NCBI RefSeq assembly: GCF_003217495.1
Contig: NZ_QJSW01000008.1
Span: forward strand, 62,001 to 126,000
Length of the DNA: 64,000 nt
Direction: 5' to 3'
Source of the DNA: Paenibacillus barcinonensis
GTDB taxonomy: Bacteria; Bacillota; Bacilli; Paenibacillales; Paenibacillaceae
In this document: one piece after another, positions 18,513 through 28,101 of the stretch
How positions within the stretch are numbered: position 1 is the first letter of the stretch
Layout: the number at the start of each line of letters is the position of its first letter
Notes under the pieces: generated by a model
The model's input: only the letters and a program-made list of their open reading frames with translations
What the model was told of the DNA's origin: nothing
Database searches by the model: none
Made by a program: the position numbers and the translations under genes

Positions 18513-18826
18513 GGTTTCACCTCCTTTTGTTATTTTGAATGTTTGTCTCTGCGAGAGTAGTTGATTTTTTCTGTTAAGATTGCACTGAGCTCACATGGGT
18601 GACCTGCCTATTTTAATGAATCGGCGAATTAACATTTTCCTCCTGCACAATTCATTCCTAATTTTTCAATCTTTTAGAGTTGAAAATTGGATTGTTTTTA
18701 TCACGATAAGTTTTATAATAAGCAATTGAATTTGTCCAATTAGAGCTAAGATCATGGCTAATGAAAATTTTGCATGCAGCATTTGAATCTTAGTTAGATG
18801 TAATATAACTAAAAAAACTCTTTTCT
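18513..18826. other. Non-coding interval between fibre A and holin
   Basis: 314 bp of AT-rich sequence without a gene or clear terminator. It may carry a promoter for holin, but I cannot identify boxes with confidence. Confidence 0.5.
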
Positions 18827-21800
18827 TTAACTATAATAAAGATGCCCATTTAATGAAACCGACATGCTGCGATCTACATAATAGGAACCACCCGCAGCAT
18901 TCCTAAAATAAAAAGCAACGTACATAATTATAGGGGAATCATTATTTAAGTTTTTTTCCATCTTATTAGTTGAAATATATTGATAATCATCGTCGTATTG
19001 AATAGTTATCTCGCGATTCACAAAATCAATATCAAAAAACCTTAGCCCACTGCCTTGATAACCATTATATGAATACAGTTCAGTATTTCCTGAAGAATAT
19101 GGATTTGCATTAGAACCAACATTTCTTAGAGCTACTATCACCTGTAATAAAGTATCAGAAGAATGAGAGAGAGAAGCTATAGAACTCTTTTTTTGTTTAG
19201 TAATGTAAGTAATCCTTTCAGTTCTTGATGGAAATGTAAAAATATTATCAGTAGTGAAAAAACCATCTGTCCCCTGAACAGTTCCTTTCTGCGATTTATA
19301 ATATGACATCTTATTATAATTAACACCAATTCTTATCTTAGCAATGCTATTTGATAATTGTAGAAATGTATCGCTGCCTGATGCTGTTACACCTTTGCCA
19401 GTAATAGCGGCAGCGATAGCCGTCTTCCCATCACTGACAGAGGACTTTAAACTCTCAAATTCCTCTCTAGAAGGAACCTTAACCCACGCTCCCCATGTAT
19501 CGTAAAGATTCCGTTGCCAAGTAGTAAATCCTACCGGAAGAAAAGTGATTAGAGTTTGTGTCACTCCTGGTATGTTCCCTGTATCCTGAGTTCCATTTTT
19601 ACTTACTTTCAGACTGAAGGCTATTCCTACAGGGCAATTTTTTATTGTCTCAGCAACACTACTAAGTTGACAATAGAACTCACCTTCTTTTACGAAATTA
19701 TTTAAATCATCATTTTGAATGATACTTGTTGACTTACTAAGATAATTCTTCTCTACAAAATTCTTTAATTCTTTGTCGTTACTTTTACCTTCTAACACTG
19801 ATAACTTTTTAGAAATACCAGAAGAATCATTTATTAATTGATCTATTACTGTTTTTTCGCTTACTCCAACTGATCCAGTCATTGGCACTGAAAAGAAATC
19901 ACCTAAACTCTGATATGTGACTGAGTATCGCGCTGATGAATCAAATTGCAAAGCTGGTAAAGAGGCTAGTTCTCTCCCATAAATTTCTGACTCAGGACTA
20001 AATCGAAGCACGTCCCAATAATCCTGAATATCGTTTTTATAGATGGACATTATTTTTTTTACTTTGTTCTTCAATTTAGAAGATTGATTATAATTATTAA
20101 TGTTGTACGAGTTGTAATCATTCGATGTAAACACTGGTCTAACATCTTCCCTAAATTCCAAGCCTGACCCTACTTCAATCTGATTATCCCCCTCAAAAAA
20201 TGTGAGGTATCCCTCTGTTTGAATTGGCTCTATAATTGGTTTGGAAACTTGGTATACGAGTTGATACGAGGTGTAGTTTTTGGCTGGCTGGGTAGGTAGC
20301 AAATTAGTTGAACTGACCCAATTATTTGACCTACCGTCTGAACGACACACCCACCATTTTGTACCTAGACCGTTATATACATTATTAGATGGAACATCTG
20401 GGCTGTTACCCGAACCCGTACCTGCGGATCCATTGAACATTACCCACCCCATGAAATAAGCTTTGATTTCGTCTATTGATGGTGTATAAGAGTCTCCCCA
20501 TCCACTATCTGCGTTTGAGATGGATATATTAAAATCTGACAAATCGGCGATACGGAAATAGGCATTATCAGCCCCTGTCATATTAGGATTTCTAGTAAGT
20601 ATATGCCCATTGTACTTCGTAACAATTAATCTGTTATAAGCCGCAACGGGCTGAGAAAGAGTACATCCCACTATCTTGTAACCTGGTGATGAGGCTACTG
20701 AACGGTAAGTTAGATTATTATCCAAACTTACTTTAGACCACATTGAGATTTTGTAGAGCTGGCCATTTTTCTCAAATACTTCATCAGCATTTTCATTAGT
20801 TACCGGATCAGCGTATAGACTTGATTGCAAAGCAAGAATTGCATCTTCTCGTACTTTATGCGATGTAATTGTTTCACCTAAAGTCATGATCGGCTGTACA
20901 AATGTTGCATTGTTCCCAGCAGACCAGATCCACTTACTCACATCAAAATCATCAGTATATTGGGTAACTCCACTACAATTGACACCCATCCTTACTGCAG
21001 TTGTGTATGTCTTGATTGTTTTAGTTTCTCCAGGATTAATAAACATACCTTGAAGTCTTGCATATGAATCATATACGCTTACTCGTATTTTACCTGTACT
21101 CTTGGATGGATTACTTATTGTATAGTTTTGATTGGGTAAAATATTTAAATAAGTTACAGCATATGCATCTGTCCCCATTGAAGCGGATATCAGCTCACCT
21201 TTTGCGGTATACGGAGAGGTCTCCCCAAAAATATGTCCAGTGTGCTCCCATTCATAAAACGGCGGCAACAGGTTCTCACCATAACGAATTACATATGGAT
21301 TATGCACAGGTTGAACACTATCAACATACGGATATTTTGTTGCAACTTTTTCAGCAGACATATTAGAAAGAACCTTTAATTCTTCTGATGTAATCTCATA
21401 TACCCTCACTGCATCCGCATGACCAAATTGTCCAGCTGCACTTCCCACAAGCGAAATCTGCAAATTGTTCGTCGTTGTCCCTAGACTCCCAGCAGGGATC
21501 AATAAGACTGCTGCTGAGAACTGATCAGTTGTAACAACTGTCCCCGAAACGTTTGATGTGCCATTCCATAAAGAAAGGGAAATACTCGTCGAAGTGCCCT
21601 TTTTCAAATCTGCAAGTGCAATATAGTTTTTACTCGTTGATAGAGTTTGCCCTAATAATTTGTATAAACTGCCCCCGGTGCTGCCTTCTTTTAAAGAAAT
21701 TTTAACACTTTGATTACCTTGTGTTCTCAGTGACCAATCCAATTCGGACGACACGCCTGCTGTTGTAAACCAACCATTCATACTCTCAAAACCACCATCA

Positions 21801-22108
21801 CGACCCAACAAGTTTACAAGCGTACGCCCCCTCATTCCTTCAAACTTAAAGGCAGAAGCGCGTTCCGCATGAATAATCTGTAGCCCGGGCTCCAGCGTTA
21901 CTGATTTTCTCTTCTCCACATCCAAACGTTCCTGAATACCACTTACCTTCGTTGCCGTTTCTTCAACCTTTTCCTCCACCTGCTCCGTAAATCCATCAAT
22001 CTTCTCCCAGTTCTGATCCAGATACTTATCCAGATCAAAATAGGTTGTCGATGGCGAAGAACGATCAATTTTATTCAACCCCAGATTGGGTGTTTTTGGT
22101 TCACTCAT
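18827..22108 (-). CDS. Tail fibre / receptor-binding protein, module A
   Basis: A 1093-aa protein, the largest of the locus. The N-terminus ('TPNLGLNKIDRSSPSTTYFD') and a coiled stretch (about 38-65) resemble baseplate-attachment ends of Bacillota tail fibres. A beta-rich carbohydrate-binding-like domain follows (about 95-235). Near residue 900-950 lies 'KTAIAAAITGKGVTASGSDT', a motif that recurs in fibre B. The distal third is AT-rich compared with neighbouring genes, consistent with exchange of the receptor-binding tip. It starts at ATG 22108, overlapping the xkdU stop by one base (TAATG). It should set the target range of particle A. No enzymatic domain is recognised. Confidence 0.82.
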   Translation of the reverse strand: MSEPKTPNLGLNKIDRSSPSTTYFDLDKYLDQNWEKIDGFTEQVEEKVEETATKVSGIQERLDVEKRKSVTLEPGLQIIHAERASAFKFEGMRGRTLVNLLGRDGGFESMNGWFTTAGVSSELDWSLRTQGNQSVKISLKEGSTGGSLYKLLGQTLSTSKNYIALADLKKGTSTSISLSLWNGTSNVSGTVVTTDQFSAAVLLIPAGSLGTTTNNLQISLVGSAAGQFGHADAVRVYEITSEELKVLSNMSAEKVATKYPYVDSVQPVHNPYVIRYGENLLPPFYEWEHTGHIFGETSPYTAKGELISASMGTDAYAVTYLNILPNQNYTISNPSKSTGKIRVSVYDSYARLQGMFINPGETKTIKTYTTAVRMGVNCSGVTQYTDDFDVSKWIWSAGNNATFVQPIMTLGETITSHKVREDAILALQSSLYADPVTNENADEVFEKNGQLYKISMWSKVSLDNNLTYRSVASSPGYKIVGCTLSQPVAAYNRLIVTKYNGHILTRNPNMTGADNAYFRIADLSDFNISISNADSGWGDSYTPSIDEIKAYFMGWVMFNGSAGTGSGNSPDVPSNNVYNGLGTKWWVCRSDGRSNNWVSSTNLLPTQPAKNYTSYQLVYQVSKPIIEPIQTEGYLTFFEGDNQIEVGSGLEFREDVRPVFTSNDYNSYNINNYNQSSKLKNKVKKIMSIYKNDIQDYWDVLRFSPESEIYGRELASLPALQFDSSARYSVTYQSLGDFFSVPMTGSVGVSEKTVIDQLINDSSGISKKLSVLEGKSNDKELKNFVEKNYLSKSTSIIQNDDLNNFVKEGEFYCQLSSVAETIKNCPVGIAFSLKVSKNGTQDTGNIPGVTQTLITFLPVGFTTWQRNLYDTWGAWVKVPSREEFESLKSSVSDGKTAIAAAITGKGVTASGSDTFLQLSNSIAKIRIGVNYNKMSYYKSQKGTVQGTDGFFTTDNIFTFPSRTERITYITKQKKSSIASLSHSSDTLLQVIVALRNVGSNANPYSSGNTELYSYNGYQGSGLRFFDIDFVNREITIQYDDDYQYISTNKMEKNLNNDSPIIMYVAFYFRNAAGGSYYVDRSMSVSLNGHLYYS

Positions 22109-22653
22109 TAAGCTCCACCTCCTGCAAATTTATCCTGCCGAATTTGTTCAATCTCACTCAGGGTCATGCTCTCGATCTCGGCAATCGTCAAATAGCGTAG
22201 ACGGTACTCGACAGTCATGTGTGCCGGTTTAATATCTTCAATCGCAGCTTTCAGATCATTCAGATTGGGTGGCAAGCCCCATGTGTCGATAAATCGAATT
22301 AATATGCGATACTTACTCGAATCAACGGATACATCAATGCCCCCACTTTCGTAAGCCTGAGCAACATTCTTGAGCATGGAGCCTGAGACTTTGCCGCTGC
22401 CACGCATTTTGGAGATGATGACTGACCTGCGTTGATCGTTCGGTTTGGCACGGTTGGTCTGAATCTGTAAATCCTGTTCATATCGATCCAATGCCCATGT
22501 TGCGGATTCCGGGTAAAACTGCTGTAATACATCTTCCACACCAGCCGCAAGCTGGTCTAATTCAGCACCTTCGGTCTGTGTCAGCAACTGCATCTCCAGC
22601 ACATTTTCGTAGAGCGGGGGCAATAGATTCATCAGTGCATCTGATTTACTCAT
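22108..22653 (-). CDS. xkdU: Baseplate wedge-type protein, YmfQ/XkdU (DUF2313), module A
   Basis: A 181-aa protein of the DUF2313 (YmfQ/XkdU) family found between baseplate J and the fibre in contractile tails. The body ('TWALDRYEQDLQIQTNRAKP', 'IKPAHMTVEYRLRYL') matches the module B paralogue at 33777 closely. By position it connects the baseplate wedge to the fibre. The start ATG 22653 overlaps the previous stop (ATGA). The C-terminus carries repeats of 'T.AEIESMTLSEIEQI' type, probably a fibre-docking helix. Confidence 0.85.
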   Translation of the reverse strand: MSKSDALMNLLPPLYENVLEMQLLTQTEGAELDQLAAGVEDVLQQFYPESATWALDRYEQDLQIQTNRAKPNDQRRSVIISKMRGSGKVSGSMLKNVAQAYESGGIDVSVDSSKYRILIRFIDTWGLPPNLNDLKAAIEDIKPAHMTVEYRLRYLTIAEIESMTLSEIEQIRQDKFAGGGA

Positions 22654-23708
22654 GTCACCCTCACCGTCCCGAGCACAGCGACAGCACCCGGTGCAATTTC
22701 CAGATTGGACATGCCGCCATTCACCAGCAAATTGCTGTAGTCTATCACAGGCGGGATATCCAGAATGACATTAGCAATCCGTGTCCAGCGTACTAATGGA
22801 TCAGCAAAAGCCAGCTCTTTCAGATACGCCGTTACCCCAGTCTCGATTAAGGATTTCACGCCTTCGTAAGTTGATCCTGAAGCAAGCGTGACCTGTACTT
22901 CAATATCAATAGGCACTTCTTCTGCCCCCACGACGGTAACAACTGGACCGATAGGGGCTGCTCCTTTGCCCATGCCATCCTGCGTAGGATCGATATATTG
23001 CTGGACAGCCTCAATCACTCCCTCTGCAGGAGCGTGCATCTCATTGTTCAGTAAAGACACCTTCACCGTGCCCGGCCCATTCCACAGCGGAAAGGCCTTC
23101 GCTTTGCCAACTCCCGAATTCTCCCGCGCCCACAGCTCATACTGATACTTGTTGGCACTTGTGATCGGGCGAGAAACTTTGTCCTGATAACGATCATACA
23201 GGGCTTGATCTGTTTCCTCGTCCTCCCCTGGAACAAGCAATTTAGTTAATCCGGCGGTGGTCAAACCTGCAATGTAATCAATGGGTAACAGGGTCCCGGT
23301 ATACTCGTTACCTTCTGCACCAGCAATCTCACTTTCGAGCAAAAATTGCCCTGCGGTGATCCGCTCCACCGCTTGATACACTCGTTCTCCTGTCGAAAAA
23401 CGGCTCGCCAATGGAATCTCCACAGGTTTGCCATCCTGATCCTGAAAGCTGGCAGACCAACGCGCCTTGGTTGGCGCTTTGCGAGTAATGCCTGACCACG
23501 CTACCGCTCGATCCAGATACTCACCCGAGGCAGTATCCGCAAATTTAAGATTGGCGTTGACATCCAGCTCAATATACATCTGAGCCATCTCCACCGCTGC
23601 TGGCGCGAGCGCATCATAGATGATACTCCCCTCCCGTTTATCCACGCCATCGGGCACTTTGTCCAGCATTCGGTTCAAAATGACCTCAAATGTCTCCTGT
23701 TCATACAT
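22650..23708 (-). CDS. xkdT: Baseplate J/gp47 family protein (XkdT), module A
   Basis: A 352-aa baseplate wedge protein related to Mu gp47 and P2 J. Diagnostic stretches include 'LDRAVAWSGITRKAPTKARW' (about 65-84) and 'ELAFADPLVRWTRIANVILD' near the C-terminus, almost identical to module B XkdT. It forms the wedge ring around the tail hub and holds the fibres. Its start overlaps the xkdS stop and its end overlaps the xkdU start, showing tight translational coupling. Confidence 0.92.
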   Translation of the reverse strand: MYEQETFEVILNRMLDKVPDGVDKREGSIIYDALAPAAVEMAQMYIELDVNANLKFADTASGEYLDRAVAWSGITRKAPTKARWSASFQDQDGKPVEIPLASRFSTGERVYQAVERITAGQFLLESEIAGAEGNEYTGTLLPIDYIAGLTTAGLTKLLVPGEDEETDQALYDRYQDKVSRPITSANKYQYELWARENSGVGKAKAFPLWNGPGTVKVSLLNNEMHAPAEGVIEAVQQYIDPTQDGMGKGAAPIGPVVTVVGAEEVPIDIEVQVTLASGSTYEGVKSLIETGVTAYLKELAFADPLVRWTRIANVILDIPPVIDYSNLLVNGGMSNLEIAPGAVAVLGTVRVT

Positions 23709-24114
23709 TCACGTTCACCTCCGTCTCTTGCCTGAAATTGCCGAAATCAGTTGCCACGGTAAAAGAAACCTTGACGCCATCCGACTCATGCACAAAATCA
23801 AACTCGGAAACCTCCGAAATTCGATCATCTGGCAGCAAAGCTTCCTGAATCCATCGTTCCAGTTCCGATTCCACCATGGCTCTGCCTGCAATGCCTTCCC
23901 ATGACCATTCCATGCCATAATCGGACGAATAGATCAAATGCTCATAACGACGTGTGCATAAAGCTTTGTACACCGCCTGTTTAACGGCCTCTTTGCCATC
24001 CAACTGAAGTCTGCCGATCCGTTGTCCAGATGCTTGAAGCACATAGGTCAAGCTTGGAAGCACGGAAACCTCCTCCTGTTCTTCTCCACCAATCTGAGCC
24101 CCTTGTGGAATCAT
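23701..24114 (-). CDS. xkdS: Baseplate protein XkdS (DUF2634), module A
   Basis: A 137-aa DUF2634 (XkdS) protein, the lysozyme-fold-like gp25-type wedge subunit position of PBSX-like tails. 'RRYEHLIYSSDYGMEWSWEG' (about 55-75) matches the same region in the module B copy ('RYRHVIYSRDYGSELED'). It lies between XkdR and XkdT with ATGA overlaps on both sides. Confidence 0.87.
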   Translation of the reverse strand: MIPQGAQIGGEEQEEVSVLPSLTYVLQASGQRIGRLQLDGKEAVKQAVYKALCTRRYEHLIYSSDYGMEWSWEGIAGRAMVESELERWIQEALLPDDRISEVSEFDFVHESDGVKVSFTVATDFGNFRQETEVNVNV

Positions 24115-24368
24115 GGCTTCACCAGCCGATCCAGTACAATATAACTGTCCCCGCCCTGCACACGCAGCAACAAAGCCGTGTCACCCAGCATCCAATTTCT
24201 TTGAGCTACGGATTCCGTGAGCACAAGAAAAGGGTCGCTCAACGCAAGCCGCTGTTCCACAGTAATCTCCAAAGGCTGTGTATCCGTCACGCTTCCGTAC
24301 ATAATCTGCACGGGAGATTTGGCATCTACGGCGGCTACCGCCGCCTTTTTAATCACATCAAGCATCAT
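24111..24368 (-). CDS. xkdR: Tail protein XkdR (DUF2577), module A
   Basis: An 85-aa DUF2577 family protein, shorter than the module B copy (136 aa). The conserved C-terminal beta pattern is 'DTALLLRVQGGDSYIVLDRL', and the module B equivalent ends 'DRVLAMRVNGGNDIVVLCKV'. It sits between XkdQ and XkdS as in PBSX. Its precise role, probably hub or baseplate, is not established. Confidence 0.85.
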   Translation of the reverse strand: MMLDVIKKAAVAAVDAKSPVQIMYGSVTDTQPLEITVEQRLALSDPFLVLTESVAQRNWMLGDTALLLRVQGGDSYIVLDRLVKP

Positions 24369-24374
24369 AACTGG

Positions 24375-25385
24375 TTACACCACCTTCAAATCCAGTGCCA
24401 TCGTGTGCACACCTCCCTGTACCTTGTGCGTACACTCGTCCACCAGAAAATATTGATTGATCTTCAATTCCTCGATCTGAATGTTGACGAAACTTCCGGC
24501 TCTCACCTTGAAATCGCCAAGGGCATCGACTTTTAACGTTTGCGTCTCCCGGTTGCGTAAGGTCATCAGCGTTTTCAGCATGTCATCAATCTGACCTTTA
24601 TTCAGACCATCGTCCGCTTTTTGGTACAAAAAAAGCAGCCCCCATCGACGGATGCTGCCTGAATCCTGATGCACAAACGTATCCCGTTTGCCCGTTTCCT
24701 TGTTATCCCGGTACAGCTTGATCTTGTTATACGTCTGGTCGTCTATCGACCGTGTATAACTATAATCCGAAAGCAGACTATGATCCCCGATGACAAATCC
24801 ATAGGGCATCTCTTCGACATCCCGAAGGGCAAGCTTGCCGAAATCATCGTAAAAGATATAGTTTTTGCCGCCATAAATCAGCGTCCGATCCAGAGCCTCA
24901 CAGATCATGTCAATCAGCTTTTTATTATCAAAAAGCATACGCGGAATGACATAACTTGGTTGCTTCAAATCTCCCATTTTCAACTGGAAGTCCGTTGCAA
25001 TCCGCTTGATGACATCCGCTGCCGTTGCATTAACGAACTGGTACGTCTGATTTGCGGTGAGATAACGTGTCTGGTCATAGGCTTTAATCTTCACATTTTC
25101 GTCCTTGCCGCTGTCCACCGAGAAGATATATCCGTAGAAAATCCCCTGATTCCCACGGGTGTACCTCACCACATATCCATTTTCATAGCTAAACTTCCTA
25201 TTCTGAAACAAGCTGCCCTTGATCAACGTGAATTCCAGAGAAGACGGCTTGCCTATTCGTGAGGTTTTATAGGTAATCTCGCCAGCAATGTCGCTGATGT
25301 CCCAGATGTTGCCCTGTTTGTCATCCAGCAGTAGCTGTTCCTTCTCATTGATCTGCCTTTTGTCCAGATGGATCTCCTGCTGCAT
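24375..25385 (-). CDS. xkdQ: Tail hub protein XkdQ, module A
   Basis: A 336-aa protein of the XkdQ/YqbQ family, corresponding to the gpD/gp27-like hub on which tube and spike are built. 'GYVVRYTRGNQGIFYGYIFS' is a typical beta segment, and the central part ('DRTLIYGGKNYIFYDDFGKL') is also family-like. The start is ATG 25385 behind AAAGGAGTGGTG. The frame extends 25 codons further upstream into the xkdP end without conservation. It follows the LysM protein, as expected for the hub that binds it. Confidence 0.87.
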   Translation of the reverse strand: MQQEIHLDKRQINEKEQLLLDDKQGNIWDISDIAGEITYKTSRIGKPSSLEFTLIKGSLFQNRKFSYENGYVVRYTRGNQGIFYGYIFSVDSGKDENVKIKAYDQTRYLTANQTYQFVNATAADVIKRIATDFQLKMGDLKQPSYVIPRMLFDNKKLIDMICEALDRTLIYGGKNYIFYDDFGKLALRDVEEMPYGFVIGDHSLLSDYSYTRSIDDQTYNKIKLYRDNKETGKRDTFVHQDSGSIRRWGLLFLYQKADDGLNKGQIDDMLKTLMTLRNRETQTLKVDALGDFKVRAGSFVNIQIEELKINQYFLVDECTHKVQGGVHTMALDLKVV

Positions 25386-25398
25386 ATCACCACTCCTT

Positions 25399-26097
25399 TC
25401 ACGGAAGCTTGATGACAAGTCCAACGGGCAGCTTCTTGAGCTGTGCGTCTTTGATGCCATTCAGCTTCTGCAACTCTTTCCAGCGTGCTCCGTCACCTAA
25501 GTGAGCTTTGGCAACAGACCATAAGGAGTCCCCGGCTTTCAGCGTGACAGTCTTCGGTTTCACTTTTTCATCCGGCCGGGAGGCTTTGGTTTTTGTTTTT
25601 GAAGCTTCAGCCTTGTTCTGACTGTTCTTCACCGGTACTACTTTTTTGGCAGCATAAAAAACGTACTGCTTCAGCTTGATATCATACTGGATATCTCCCA
25701 CCGTACCCGCTGTCTCCTTCCAGTCGAAGCTCTCAATGGAGACGGCCATGTTGACCGTGTACCTTGCACTCGTAAAGATCAGCCGGACAGGTCGTCCTGT
25801 CTGCATCCAGCGTATGATGTCTTTCACGTACTCATAGGGATCACGGTATAACTCGTTCTGTGCTCCCTGGTCCCTTACATCGTATTTGTAATGATACGGA
25901 CTGTAATCCGCTGGAAAAATGCCGCTGAAGCTCACTTCACGAAGTTTGGGGGACTTGATCACATTGATCTCCCCTAGGCGACTAACGTTAAATGTGCTCC
26001 CATCCCCTGCATCTGAAAACTCAATACTCTCCGGTATAACCGGGAAATAGATATATTCGGCGCGGTTGTTAAAGCTAAGTTGTATCGAATAGCTCAC
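25399..26097 (-). CDS. xkdP: LysM tail protein XkdP, module A
   Basis: A 232-aa tail protein with an N-terminal XkdP domain ('YIYFPVIPESIEFSDAGDGS', 'REVSFSGIFPADYSP'). A Lys/Ala-rich linker and a C-terminal LysM domain (about 185-232; 'AGDSLWSVAKAHLGDGARWK') follow. It is related to T4 gp53/gp57-type hub-tube adaptors, with LysM acting as a protein docking module. The start is GTG 26097, two bases after the tape measure stop. Confidence 0.9.
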   Translation of the reverse strand: MSYSIQLSFNNRAEYIYFPVIPESIEFSDAGDGSTFNVSRLGEINVIKSPKLREVSFSGIFPADYSPYHYKYDVRDQGAQNELYRDPYEYVKDIIRWMQTGRPVRLIFTSARYTVNMAVSIESFDWKETAGTVGDIQYDIKLKQYVFYAAKKVVPVKNSQNKAEASKTKTKASRPDEKVKPKTVTLKAGDSLWSVAKAHLGDGARWKELQKLNGIKDAQLKKLPVGLVIKLP

Positions 26098-28080
26098 TTA
26101 TCCATACACCCCCTGGGCGCTGGAGACGATCTGGCTGTTCAGGCCCTCGGTAATTTTGCTGATAATGCTGTCCACGTCATGTCCGCTGTTGATATCACCT
26201 GTCGTCACCTGCACGGTTGGCGTCAAACTGACGAAACGCTGAATCGCCTGCATCTCGGCAAGCTCACGCATCAGCTTCAGGTCCTCACTGGTTACGTCAA
26301 CCGTCCCATCCACATCACCGATCTTGTCCACCTGTCCGATATTGTTAATCTTGTTTAGGTTGCCCATATTGTTTATGTTTGCGGGAGCAGGTGCCGTTGG
26401 GATGGAAGGTAGGGAAGGTGTTTTGGGAGTTAAATCTTTACCGAATCCATTACCGAATTTACCTGGTAAATCTTTTTCTGTGGAGTTTGGAGAAGGTGGA
26501 GTAGGGATTTTTGAAAGAAGATCCTGCGCCATACCTTGTCCTTTGTCAGAAACTTTAGGATCGAACTCCTGGTTCATCCGTTTAATGTGAAATACCTCTT
26601 TATCACTCTTTGGTTCCATTGTTTTTAGAGTATTCATCCAGCCCTCGATACTCTTGCTACCAATGGTAACATCGGACTCGGACAACACCCTCAAGTTTGT
26701 ACCAAAAGTGTCGTTAATAAAGGAAGCCACCTTCCCTATGGCTCCAATTGCTCTACCGAGAAAATCATCAATGCCTACGATAATATTGTAAAACGTCTGC
26801 AAAGCGAACATTCCCAGATCATAAAGTAATTTTTGTAAAGCGTAGAATGGATCTTTAAACAAGTTACCTATAAATTCTGCGAAAACAGCGAAGGCATTCC
26901 ACATCGTGGCAATGACTACCCTCACCATCTCACCAAGTAGCAAAAATGTACTTATAATTGCTCCCAAAATCTCGGTTCCTGACACTCCCATCATGCTGAG
27001 CATGCCTATAACTAGCGCGATGGCAGCAATAGCGAGCAGAATCGGCCAATTCAGCAACAACCAAGCAGCAACGAGACTGTATACTTGTGCTATGACCAAA
27101 GCCAGAACCACGATCGCTAACGCCATCAGGATCGGCTGAATAATATCCCAGTTCTGCTGAACCACACTCGCAATATAAAGAATGCCATCTACAAGCATCG
27201 TCAGCGCGTTAGCAGCTACCGTAAATGCATTGCTAATCCATTCAATTATGCCCGTGAATTCTCCGTTGGCGAAAGCTTCATTTAATCGATCCAATAATGG
27301 TGTCAATGCAACAAGCGCTGCATGTCCAATCTGACCAAGAACCCCATTGAACTGATTAACAAGCATATTCCACTTCTGAAGAGGTGAATCCAGCATAGTG
27401 TCAAAGGCCTGTTGGGTGTAGCCTTGCTTTTGCAAAATAACGTCCAGCTTCTGGATAAACCCGTCCAGATTGGATGAATCAATTGTTTGTTGCAGCCCTG
27501 CCCCATTTAACACCTCTTCTGGAATATTAAAAGACTTAGCCAGATCGCCATTATCTCCATTCATGGCGGCAACCAAGGCTCCAGTTGCATCCGACATGTT
27601 TTTGCCATCCGGAGATAACATGCTCATCCGTTTAGCCATGTCCCGCAGCTTGTCCATCTGATCTGTATTCTGTGCATAGGGGATAAGGGACAGCGCACCT
27701 TGCAGAGCGTCCGTTACATTCTGCCCACTCTTGAATGCTTCCGCGCGATAACGATTAAATATCGTCTCTCCCTGAGCATCATTGCCCGTTGCAGCCATAT
27801 ACCGATGCTTCAGATCCTCCTCTTGCGCTGCCGGGGCCAGAACGGCTTGTCCTGCTGACTTGATCATACCGATCCAGGCTCTGACTCGCTGAGTCCCTTC
27901 AGCAAAAGCTGCATTCACTTTAGCTTGCTCCTGAGATACTTCTCGAAGCAAACTACCTGCAGCAGCAATACTATTTAAACGCGCAGAATTAAACGCAGTA
28001 TTGATCGCCGCAGGCATCCGTTGAAATTGCTGAATCATTCGGTTGGACATTACATATAACCTTGCAAACATGGCATACAT
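26098..28080 (-). CDS. Tail tape measure protein, module A
   Basis: A 660-aa protein whose length sets tube length during assembly. The N-terminal two thirds are long helices with few charged clusters. Several strongly hydrophobic segments (about 300-420; for example 'PILMALAIVVLALVIAQVYS') are typical for the membrane-crossing part of tape measures, and the Pro/Asn-rich C-terminus is flexible. The start is ATG 28080 with AGGAGG upstream. At the usual 0.15 nm per helical residue it would specify a tube of roughly 100 nm (inference). Confidence 0.88.
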   Translation of the reverse strand: MYAMFARLYVMSNRMIQQFQRMPAAINTAFNSARLNSIAAAGSLLREVSQEQAKVNAAFAEGTQRVRAWIGMIKSAGQAVLAPAAQEEDLKHRYMAATGNDAQGETIFNRYRAEAFKSGQNVTDALQGALSLIPYAQNTDQMDKLRDMAKRMSMLSPDGKNMSDATGALVAAMNGDNGDLAKSFNIPEEVLNGAGLQQTIDSSNLDGFIQKLDVILQKQGYTQQAFDTMLDSPLQKWNMLVNQFNGVLGQIGHAALVALTPLLDRLNEAFANGEFTGIIEWISNAFTVAANALTMLVDGILYIASVVQQNWDIIQPILMALAIVVLALVIAQVYSLVAAWLLLNWPILLAIAAIALVIGMLSMMGVSGTEILGAIISTFLLLGEMVRVVIATMWNAFAVFAEFIGNLFKDPFYALQKLLYDLGMFALQTFYNIIVGIDDFLGRAIGAIGKVASFINDTFGTNLRVLSESDVTIGSKSIEGWMNTLKTMEPKSDKEVFHIKRMNQEFDPKVSDKGQGMAQDLLSKIPTPPSPNSTEKDLPGKFGNGFGKDLTPKTPSLPSIPTAPAPANINNMGNLNKINNIGQVDKIGDVDGTVDVTSEDLKLMRELAEMQAIQRFVSLTPTVQVTTGDINSGHDVDSIISKITEGLNSQIVSSAQGVYG

Positions 28081-28101
28081 TCAGTTCTCCCTCCTTTCCT
28101 C